Part shown: positions 14,113-19,450 of the stretch, piece after piece | Numbering within the stretch: position 1 is the stretch's first letter | How the letters are laid out: each line of letters begins with the position of its first letter | Virus record (IMG/VR): IMGVR_UViG_3300031830_000005 | Span: 1-26,613 of that record | Reading direction: 5' to 3' (one strand) | DNA from: a virus | Length of the DNA stretch: 26,613 nucleotides | Made by a program: the position numbers and the translations under genes | Notes under the pieces: generated by a model | Told to the model about the DNA's origin: nothing | What the model saw: only the letters and a program-made list of their open reading frames with translations | The model's database searches: none

Positions 14113-14129
14113 ATGTATGTATAACCAAT
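14110..14129 (+). repeat. 20-nt repeat GGCATGTATGTATAACCAAT, copy in early leader
   Basis: This is identical to 633-652 and 25760-25779. Here it is in the sense orientation of the early transcript, whereas the late transcripts carry the complement. It ends 15 bases before the first early start codon. Confidence 0.85.
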
Positions 14130-14135
14130 CTAATA

Positions 14136-14144
14136 GGTGTAGTC
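14136..14144 (+). promoter_or_regulatory. Early initiation box GGTGTAGTC before ATG 14145
   Basis: First of five nearly identical 9-base blocks (consensus GGTSYAGYC) that abut start codons in the early operon. It sets the start of the first early gene at 14145 rather than any codon upstream. Confidence 0.7.
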
Positions 14145-14540
14145 ATGCTGTACAGCACATATATGGATCGCAATCTTAGCTGGCTCCGTTGGCAAGCCCG
14201 CAAGGTAGCAGTACTCGGCAATGAGCTCGGCGTTGAAAACAAGACCGAAGCCGAGATCGCCAAGGAGACTGATGATCTTGTCGTAGAAATGCTTGTAAGA
14301 GCTATCCGTAAGTATGACCCCGACTTCTCGGTGGAACCGTACCGATATTACAACTTGCCCGAGACACTTAATGAGTACTTGTGGCATCAGATCCGCAAAC
14401 ACATCTGTATGCAAACTGGTATGTCTGATGTAGACGATGATGCGCGCAAACTTCTCGACAAGGAGCTCGAGCAGGTCTCTCTCTATATTAAGTATGCCTA
14501 CGAACGTCGTCATTACAATCTTACCGCTTACGATGCATAA
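14145..14540 (+). CDS. Early protein of unknown function
   Basis: This 131-residue protein was not recognised. It is helical and charged, with an early Leu-Ser-Trp-Leu-Arg-Trp-Gln-Ala-Arg-Lys segment, an acidic middle (Lys-Thr-Glu-Ala-Glu-Ile-Ala-Lys-Glu-Thr-Asp-Asp), and a Tyr-rich C-terminus. No HTH, metal site or membrane span is seen. As the first gene behind two strong promoters, and separated from the rest by a GC-rich hairpin, it is probably the most abundant early product. Possible roles are host takeover or regulation, but this is only a guess from position. The start is fixed by the adjacent initiation box, although the frame is open further upstream. Confidence 0.8.
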   Translation: MLYSTYMDRNLSWLRWQARKVAVLGNELGVENKTEAEIAKETDDLVVEMLVRAIRKYDPDFSVEPYRYYNLPETLNEYLWHQIRKHICMQTGMSDVDDDARKLLDKELEQVSLYIKYAYERRHYNLTAYDA

Positions 14541-14551
14541 TTTGTAAGTAG

Positions 14552-14580
14552 GAGTGGGGCGCAGCACTCTGCGCCCCCTC
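14552..14580 (+). terminator. GC-rich hairpin after the first early gene (terminator/attenuator)
   Basis: GGGGCGCAG (14556-14564) pairs perfectly with CTGCGCCCC (14569-14577) around a CACT tetraloop, and GAG/CTC extend the stem past a bulged T. The following bases are CTCTGAATAACC-like with no U run, so it may be a partial attenuator, a 3' stabiliser or an RNase stop rather than a classical terminator. Confidence 0.6.
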
Positions 14581-14625
14581 TGAATAACCTTAATATCTAT
14601 CTATTATTGTCCCACTAATCATATA

Positions 14626-14634
14626 GGTGTAGTC
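14626..14634 (+). promoter_or_regulatory. Early initiation box GGTGTAGTC before ATG 14635
   Basis: Identical to the box of the first early gene, and preceded by a similar ATATA-rich stretch, although the genes are unrelated. Confidence 0.7.
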
Positions 14635-15024
14635 ATGTCGCAATATGTTAGTCTCCGCCAATTGCATCCCATTGCTTGCCAAGTCGTTGACCAGTGGCGC
14701 GAGGATAATGCTGTGATTGCAATCATGGTCGTGTCGCCTGATCATGCGGATTACAACGCACAGCCTGGTGATTACATATCCACCGATGTTGATGGCGCTG
14801 TCGCAATAGATTGCTATGCACTAGCCGCCAAGCAGTGTGACAGAGTACCTGATCATGTGCACTATCCGGGCGATAGAGTACTCGTTATTACGGGTCGTGA
14901 TATACTGCCGCTCGACTATGTCGACTATCATCGCTACTGCGCGGCAATTGTGCGTGATGCGTATGTGTTGGGTGTTATTGACCTATCGGTTACTCAATCC
15001 ACCACTCAGGAGGTCCAGCCATGA
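14635..15024 (+). CDS. Early protein of unknown function, acidic
   Basis: This 129-residue protein was not recognised. It is acidic, with many Asp and Tyr residues, and short hydrophobic strands (Val-Ile-Ala-Ile-Met-Val-Val; Val-Leu-Val-Ile-Thr-Gly) suggesting a small beta-rich fold. The Asp/Tyr-rich, negatively charged surface could suit a DNA-mimic or inhibitor, but this is speculation. It follows the hairpin at 14552-14580 and overlaps the next gene by 4 bases (ATGA). Confidence 0.75.
   Translation: MSQYVSLRQLHPIACQVVDQWREDNAVIAIMVVSPDHADYNAQPGDYISTDVDGAVAIDCYALAAKQCDRVPDHVHYPGDRVLVITGRDILPLDYVDYHRYCAAIVRDAYVLGVIDLSVTQSTTQEVQP
15012..15020 (+). promoter_or_regulatory. Early initiation box GGTCCAGCC before ATG 15021
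   Basis: A variant of the box with C at positions 4, 5 and 8, preceded by AGGA to give a full AGGAGGT Shine-Dalgarno. It lies inside the end of the preceding gene. Confidence 0.65.
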
Positions 15025-15221
15025 TCGACTATAAGACCGAAGTCTATCGTATAATACAACTCTTGGATGGAGGAGAGTTGTATAATTGTGGCGATCTTGT
15101 GATATATGGATGGCCAATAAGTGGCAGAAGTTATCCACCAACCGAAGATGCAATCGACTTACTCAAAGCGATGGAAAAAGAAATTGAGCGTCTTAAAGCT
15201 GCGCTATCCCAGTTGACTTAA
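15021..15221 (+). CDS. Small early protein of unknown function
   Basis: This 66-residue protein was not recognised. The N-terminal half has a possible small beta hairpin (Leu-Tyr-Asn-Cys-Gly-Asp-Leu-Val-Ile-Tyr-Gly-Trp). The C-terminal half is an amphipathic helix (Ala-Ile-Asp-Leu-Leu-Lys-Ala-Met-Glu-Lys-Glu-Ile-Glu-Arg-Leu-Lys), probably a coiled coil. It overlaps the previous gene by 4 bases and ends 24 bases before the annealing protein gene, so it is part of the recombination operon. Confidence 0.7.
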   Translation: MIDYKTEVYRIIQLLDGGELYNCGDLVIYGWPISGRSYPPTEDAIDLLKAMEKEIERLKAALSQLT

Positions 15222-15236
15222 TTGTTTCACTTTTTT

Positions 15237-15245
15237 GGTGTAGCC
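15237..15245 (+). promoter_or_regulatory. Early initiation box GGTGTAGCC before ATG 15246
   Basis: Fourth copy of the block. It decides the start of the annealing protein at 15246 rather than an in-frame TTG 24 bases upstream. Confidence 0.65.
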
Positions 15246-16064
15246 ATGAAACCTGTTCTGTATCCCTCTAATCCCCAGCCGCTGGATGATGCGGCACTTG
15301 AGAAAGTGATTGTGCAGGGTCGCCTTGAGCACCTAACGCCTAAGGAGCGCCTGCTCTACTACAAGACGTTGTGTGAGTCACTGGGACTCAATCCGCTCAC
15401 CCGTCCTTTTGAGTACATCACACTCTCGGGACGACTAACCTTGTACGCGCGTCGTGACGCAACAGACCAACTTCGGCGGCTGCATCAGGTGTCAATTACA
15501 ATTGTATCTCGTGAACGCCTTGACGATATCTACGTCGTCACGGCGCGAGCAACATTACCCGACGGCCGTTGTGACGAGTCAACAGGAGCAGTCTCAATTG
15601 CAGGGCTGCAGGGCGAGCAACTGGCGAATGCGATAATGAAGGCGGAGACGAAAGCCAAGCGGCGTGTTACTCTATCCATTGTCGGTCTTGGCATCCTCGA
15701 CGAATCCGAGCTTGATACTGTCCCACAAGCTCAACGAGTCACAATCGACGATGCAGCAGCAGAGGTTGCCGAGCCTCAACTGTCGTCACTACCAAGCAAC
15801 GACACAACAGTTGTGGAGACAGCTGAGCCGCCCGCTGAACTAACCTTCGGCGATGCATATGAGGAGGAGATAGACAAAGTCATGCTTGACGAGTGTCAAC
15901 AGATTTACAATCAATTCTCCGACGTACGCAAGGTCAAATTCACGAACTGGCTCCACAAGACGTATGGGAAAGCAGAACTATTCGAACTCAACAACGACCA
16001 ACTCACAGAAGTCTATCGCACGCTCTTGAAAACGACGAGAACAACTAAGGAGGTGCAGTCATGA
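15246..16064 (+). CDS. Putative single-strand annealing recombinase (RecT/Bet-like)
   Basis: The 272-residue protein contains Leu-Thr-Pro-Lys-Glu-Arg...Tyr-Tyr-Lys-Thr-Leu-Cys-Glu-Ser-Leu-Gly-Leu-Asn-Pro-Leu-Thr-Arg-Pro-Phe (residues 30-54), like the 'C..LGLNP.T' motif of Bet/RecT proteins. Further on are Tyr-Ala-Arg-Arg-Asp-Ala-Thr-Asp-Gln-Leu-Arg-Arg and Met-Lys-Ala-Glu-Thr-Lys-Ala-Lys-Arg-Arg-Val-Thr-Leu-Ser (131-144), the helix that ends many annealing-protein cores. After ~160 comes an acidic linker and a small helical C-terminal domain, possibly for partner binding. It is followed directly by an exonuclease gene (4-base overlap), the usual two-component recombination pair. The family assignment is by motif and context. 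Confidence 0.65.
   Translation: MKPVLYPSNPQPLDDAALEKVIVQGRLEHLTPKERLLYYKTLCESLGLNPLTRPFEYITLSGRLTLYARRDATDQLRRLHQVSITIVSRERLDDIYVVTARATLPDGRCDESTGAVSIAGLQGEQLANAIMKAETKAKRRVTLSIVGLGILDESELDTVPQAQRVTIDDAAAEVAEPQLSSLPSNDTTVVETAEPPAELTFGDAYEEEIDKVMLDECQQIYNQFSDVRKVKFTNWLHKTYGKAELFELNNDQLTEVYRTLLKTTRTTKEVQS
16052..16060 (+). promoter_or_regulatory. Early initiation box GGTGCAGTC before ATG 16061
   Basis: Fifth copy, preceded by AGGA to form AGGAGGT. It lies inside the last codons of the annealing protein gene. Confidence 0.65.
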
Positions 16065-16969
16065 ATGAGAGTAAGCAACTCTTGCAACGCTTGACTGCTC
16101 TTGCAAAGCAGCATAACCTGCCCAAGATAGGTTGCTCTGTTGTGTCGTCGGCAATCGGTGAGTCGCAGTTCGAGGATGCAACACCTCTCAATGCCTACCG
16201 TCGCATTGTCGAAGGCGTCAAGCCTGAGCCTAATCGTGCAATGATTCTTGGGCGCTACTTCGAGGATGGGGTTCGAAACATGTTGGCAGAGGAATACGGC
16301 ATCATGTGCACGCAAGCCCAAGAGTACGTCTGCGCTCCTCCGTTGCATGGCTATATCGACGGGCGAATCAACGAGTCAACAATCCTCGAAATCAAGACGA
16401 CCGCTCGAGGATACGAGAAAATCCCACACGAATACATCATCCAAGCCAACCTCTACATGCTGCTGGCTAACGCGCCGCTCTGTACCTACGCCGTCTTTAC
16501 GTTTTCGAACCAAGAACTCGACATTGAAACCATCGCATTTGATGATGAGCTGACGGCGGATGTGTTGGCACGGTTACTACAATTCTACGAGCAACACGTT
16601 ATCCCGCAAGTCCCGCCTCCTGCAAACAACCCGGAGGAATATCGCGAGTCAATCAAGATTGAAGAGGGCAAGGTAGTGGAGCTCGATTGCGAGGAACTGC
16701 TGCGCAAAATCCATCGCTTGAAGATTGAGCGTGACCAATACGACCATCTTCTCGACGAGGCGAAATTCGAACTTGAACTCATGATGGGTGGCGCAGAGAA
16801 GGCAACGTACAAAGGCAAGAGAGTGGCGTCTTACTCCGTCTCAAGTTATAAGACAGTTGACACCGACAAGCTAAAGGCGAAGTACCCCGATGTCTACCAG
16901 GAATGCTTGAAAGTCAGCGGTCCCACGCTCCGTCTATCCATCAATTACAACCTCTTGGAGAAGCTATGA
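16061..16969 (+). CDS. Phage recombination exonuclease (YqaJ/lambda Exo-type PD-(D/E)XK)
   Basis: The 302-residue protein has the nuclease core in order: Gly-Arg-Tyr-Phe-Glu68 (early acidic residue), Gly-Tyr-Ile-Asp100-Gly-Arg, Leu-Glu110-Ile-Lys112-Thr-Thr, and Ile-Ile-Gln128-Ala-Asn-Leu-Tyr (Q-x3-Y motif), giving the D-x9-E-x-K pattern of YqaJ/lambda-exonuclease enzymes. It would resect double-stranded DNA ends and hand single strands to the annealing protein encoded just upstream. The C-terminal third is a coiled-coil-like helix pair and a small beta module (Thr-Leu-Arg-Leu-Ser-Ile). It is coupled to both neighbours by 4-base overlaps. Confidence 0.87.
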   Translation: MNESKQLLQRLTALAKQHNLPKIGCSVVSSAIGESQFEDATPLNAYRRIVEGVKPEPNRAMILGRYFEDGVRNMLAEEYGIMCTQAQEYVCAPPLHGYIDGRINESTILEIKTTARGYEKIPHEYIIQANLYMLLANAPLCTYAVFTFSNQELDIETIAFDDELTADVLARLLQFYEQHVIPQVPPPANNPEEYRESIKIEEGKVVELDCEELLRKIHRLKIERDQYDHLLDEAKFELELMMGGAEKATYKGKRVASYSVSSYKTVDTDKLKAKYPDVYQECLKVSGPTLRLSINYNLLEKL

Positions 16970-17331
16970 GCAGATATACTACCCTCGAGCAAGCAATCTC
17001 GCTGTTCGACACGGCAAAACGACTGTACTTGCGTAATTACTTACGTGATGTCGACAACCGTCGTGGCGTGCTAACGTATGCAGTGGAGTCGGTGTCACAC
17101 AACCGCCGCTATCACTACGTGCAAGTCAAGTTGTCGGACAGCCCACTTGAGACGCTCTACTCGTGTGACTGTGTGCTCTACCAGCGCGGAGCACCAACGT
17201 GCATACACATCGCCTACATCATCTACCATCGCCATTCCCAGATACGTGACTACGTCGAGCGACGTCACGCATTGCAAGAGCTACTCCCTGCCTTGAGACG
17301 GTACAACGATGGAGATAACTGCTATGCCTAA
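16966..17331 (+). CDS. SWIM zinc-finger protein in the recombination operon
   Basis: The protein has 121 residues from the ATG overlapping the exonuclease stop (ATGA, with GGAG upstream). It contains Cys67-Asp-Cys69, nine residues, then Cys79-Ile-His81, which is the CxCx(n)CxH SWIM signature. It is preceded by beta strands (Tyr-His-Tyr-Val-Gln-Val-Lys-Leu) and followed by a helix (Ala-Tyr-Ile-Ile-Tyr-His), as in real SWIM domains. These zinc modules bind DNA or proteins, and in eukaryotic and archaeal recombination factors they partner with Rad51-like proteins. Here it probably assists the annealing protein or nuclease. The rest is Arg/Tyr-rich and otherwise unrecognised. Confidence 0.75.
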   Translation: MSRYTTLEQAISLFDTAKRLYLRNYLRDVDNRRGVLTYAVESVSHNRRYHYVQVKLSDSPLETLYSCDCVLYQRGAPTCIHIAYIIYHRHSQIRDYVERRHALQELLPALRRYNDGDNCYA

Positions 17332-17728
17332 TCGTCGTTATAGGTCTGGCGTCAATCTTGAGCGAGAGATACGCAACATATTAGAGAAGCGTTACAACAT
17401 CCCTTGTCTTCGAACGGCAGGCAGCAAGAGTGATTTCGACCTTGTCGCTCTTGGACGACGCACAGTTCTAATCCAAGTCAAGTACACGGCGAGAAAGAAT
17501 CTCGAACCGACTCGTACGCTACTCCAAAAGATGGAAAGCTACGTCACAAATGAGAGGTGGGCGGTTATCATCGTTGTGCAGCGGCAGACGCGCAAGACAC
17601 TTCTCGGTTGCTTGAGATATGATACACTTATCAACGATGTTCGATATACGAAAAGGATAGACAGATTCACTGAATCAATGCTTACGTTGAATCAACTATG
17701 TTCTGGTTATGAAGTTGACAATCCATGA
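17324..17728 (+). CDS. Holliday-junction-resolvase-like PD-(D/E)XK nuclease
   Basis: The protein has 134 residues from the ATG at 17324, which has GGAG nine bases upstream; an ATG at 17309 lacks one. It follows the archaeal Hjc plan: Asn-Leu-Glu13-Arg-Glu, Arg-Thr-Ala-Gly-Ser34-Lys-Ser-Asp-Phe-Asp39-Leu-Val-Ala, and Ile-Gln51-Val-Lys53-Tyr. Oddly, the usual Glu of the E-x-K motif is Gln51. Such Q-x-K variants occur among related nucleases, so activity is plausible but not certain. It would resolve recombination or replication branches before packaging. It overlaps the SWIM gene by 8 bases and the HTH gene by 20. Confidence 0.75.
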   Translation: MPNRRYRSGVNLEREIRNILEKRYNIPCLRTAGSKSDFDLVALGRRTVLIQVKYTARKNLEPTRTLLQKMESYVTNERWAVIIVVQRQTRKTLLGCLRYDTLINDVRYTKRIDRFTESMLTLNQLCSGYEVDNP

Positions 17729-17954
17729 ATTCGCACAACTGATGCGTCTCACACGTGCAGGCGCTTACAATTACATCTACGACCTTGAGATTACTCCCGT
17801 CGAGCCAGGACGTGGACGCAAGCCGATGGTGATTGAACTTGCAGACATAGCCGAACGTCTTGGTTGCACGGAGGTGGAACTGCTCACTTACATTCGTGTT
17901 CGCAATGCTCTCAAGGATGCATTCAAGAAGCGTCGTGGCGAGAAGCGCTCATAA
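17709..17954 (+). CDS. Small HTH DNA-binding protein
   Basis: The 81-residue protein has a helix-turn-helix: Ile-His-Glu-Phe-Ala-Gln-Leu-Met-Arg-Leu-Thr-Arg-Ala-Gly-Ala-Tyr-Asn-Tyr-Ile-Tyr (residues 5-24), then a basic wing (Pro-Gly-Arg-Gly-Arg-Lys-Pro) and a second helical pair ending in Lys-Lys-Arg-Arg-Gly-Glu-Lys-Arg-Ser. This resembles excisionase/MerR-like or HTH-17 proteins. No integrase is present, so a transcription regulator is more likely than an excisionase; candidate targets are the palindrome at 13796-13809 or the duplicated promoters. It is the last early gene and its stop codon overlaps that of the convergent metallophosphoesterase. Confidence 0.7.
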   Translation: MKLTIHEFAQLMRLTRAGAYNYIYDLEITPVEPGRGRKPMVIELADIAERLGCTEVELLTYIRVRNALKDAFKKRRGEKRS

Positions 17955-18653
17955 GATGCGCCCGTCTTGGATGTAGTAATTGCGCAAAGAGAAGAATCCA
18001 TCACTATCAGTTGTCACAATCGCGAAGCCGTGATTCCAAGTGTTGACTGGTCGGTAGAATGGATTCAACTCGCACAAGCAACCACTAATCCATGCGCCTA
18101 CGAGATGCCCTTCCGCATTGCGGAGTATTTCCTGCTGTGTCTTATGCCAGTGCCCGCAAAGCGTGTTGGTTAGTGTTTTGCGGAGCACGCTGATTGCGAC
18201 GTTGACACTTGCAGCACTGCCAATCTCGTGACCGTGATAGACTGACAACTTGCCAAGCTGGATAGCTGAACGGTCGTTGATGTAGTCAATGCCGAGTGAT
18301 TGCAACTCAAGTAATGCAGGTATCATCAGCGCTTTCAAGTGAGCAAGCTCTGGAGCTTTGCGCATGATGTACGTTTCGAGGCGTTCCTCGTGATTGCCAG
18401 CTTTGTAGAGGATCCGCGCTCGTCGAAACGTCTTGCGGAGTTCTTGCAGGAAGTACTTCGTTTCATCAATCTCACGGGAGAAGTCAACGGTGTCATAACG
18501 CTTGTCATAGCGTGATAGAGCTTCGCAGTCGATGAGGTCGCCGTCGATGATAATCTCCTCCACTCGTTCCTGTCGAGCAACGCTAAACGCACAATCAAGC
18601 GCAGTCTCTGAGTGGTAGGGTATGTGTATATCCGAGATGATGAGCGTCTTCAT
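17949..18653 (-). CDS. Calcineurin-like metallophosphoesterase
   Basis: The 234-residue protein has all binuclear metal motifs: Asp8-Ile-His10, Asp37-Gly-Asp39, Gly-Asn87-His88-Glu, His140-Gly-His142-Glu and Gly-His168-Trp-His170. These are the hallmarks of metal-dependent phosphoesterases, which act on phosphomonoesters, cyclic nucleotides or nucleic-acid ends. No specificity domain is visible. It is the final gene of the leftward late series, overlapping the preceding tail gene by 4 bases. An unusual partner for tail proteins, it could counter a host nucleotide-signalling defence or repair DNA ends; neither is shown by sequence. Confidence 0.9.
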   Translation of the reverse strand: MKTLIISDIHIPYHSETALDCAFSVARQERVEEIIIDGDLIDCEALSRYDKRYDTVDFSREIDETKYFLQELRKTFRRARILYKAGNHEERLETYIMRKAPELAHLKALMIPALLELQSLGIDYINDRSAIQLGKLSVYHGHEIGSAASVNVAISVLRKTLTNTLCGHWHKTQQEILRNAEGHLVGAWISGCLCELNPFYRPVNTWNHGFAIVTTDSDGFFSLRNYYIQDGRIL

Positions 18654-19450
18654 CGCAGTCGGTGTGCAGTGATTCGCATCAATCTTTCGTAATTCGTCGG
18701 TACGTTAAGCGGAAATGATGTATCCGCCCACAGCCGAATGTCGAATTCACCGCTGCCGTGAACAAGCTGCGAGCCAGTCAAGATTTGAATAGATGGATTT
18801 GCGACAATGATGATACGTGCGTCGAGGCGTGAATAAAATGCGTTATCACGGTAGATGTCCAGATAGAGCCACGTCGGCGCAACAAGGAACGTTGTCACCA
18901 CCTGCACCATCGCAGAGACTTGATAGACGCTGCCACTCTGCGTTGCTACGAGTCGCCAGTAAGGTGACAATGATACACTTTCATCGGTTAAGAGTAGCGT
19001 CGAAGGAACAAGACGAGATGAGTTGTCAGGAGCGTCGGGGATTGGGTCGGGAAGCGAGTAACCATTAGCAATTGACGCGTTCGCTGTGCGCACAAAATCG
19101 TTGCCCACGAAGAGCGTCTGCCCACCGTACTTGATTCCCCGTGAGATTGACACAAGGTCACCAGGTGTTGGCTGTTGAGGGTAGCCCGTCCACGCTGTGG
19201 ATGACGTTACCCACACGTAGCCATACGCATCAAGCACCGTCATGCCTGGTGATGTTGTGATGCCATCAATTGAGATGTTGCCCGATGGATTGGTTAGTGC
19301 CACTGCGCTGTACAAGTCCACAATCCAGCACTCACGGTCTTGAGCAGGGATTACCGCTTGCCCTGTCTCAATCGTTGCTCCAGGCTTGTCGACAAGCAAG
19401 TGCTTCGGGTGGATTTTGCGTGCGCCTATTGTACGCTCTTCAATCGGCAT
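18650..19450 (-). CDS. Putative tail tip/minor tail structural protein
   Basis: This 266-residue, beta-rich, Pro/Ser/Thr/Gly-rich protein was not recognised. The N-terminus (Pro-Ile-Glu-Glu-Arg-Thr-Ile-Gly-Ala-Arg-Lys-Ile) resembles start segments of fibre or baseplate proteins. The middle has a Pro/Asp-rich hinge (Leu-Pro-Asp-Pro-Ile-Pro-Asp-Ala-Pro) and the C-terminal half a jelly-roll-like strand pattern (Trp-Leu-Tyr-Leu-Asp-Ile-Tyr-Arg-Asp), similar to carbohydrate-binding tips. It overlaps both neighbours by 4-11 bases. A receptor-binding or tip role is inferred. Confidence 0.55.
   Translation of the reverse strand: MPIEERTIGARKIHPKHLLVDKPGATIETGQAVIPAQDRECWIVDLYSAVALTNPSGNISIDGITTSPGMTVLDAYGYVWVTSSTAWTGYPQQPTPGDLVSISRGIKYGGQTLFVGNDFVRTANASIANGYSLPDPIPDAPDNSSRLVPSTLLLTDESVSLSPYWRLVATQSGSVYQVSAMVQVVTTFLVAPTWLYLDIYRDNAFYSRLDARIIIVANPSIQILTGSQLVHGSGEFDIRLWADTSFPLNVPTNYERLMRITAHRLR

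Larger units (their letters stand above)
13775..14144. other. Divergent control region and possible replication origin
   Basis: This 370-bp AT-rich stretch without a gene separates the leftward late/replication series from the rightward early operon. It contains one leftward promoter with a palindrome, two near-identical rightward promoter modules 152 bp apart, an imperfect hairpin between them, and the early leader with a hairpin and the 20-nt repeat. Runs of A and T (A7T5 twice) would melt easily or act as UP elements, so an origin is plausible. No clear iterons are seen. Confidence 0.7.

Noticed and set aside
13775-14144. tRNA, CRISPR repeat or iteron array in the large non-coding region
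   Set aside because: No cloverleaf, regularly spaced repeats or iterons; only the promoter duplication and small hairpins are seen.
17709-17954. Excisionase and hence a temperate integrating phage
   Set aside because: No integrase or attachment site is visible anywhere in the complete circle, so the HTH protein is better called a regulator.
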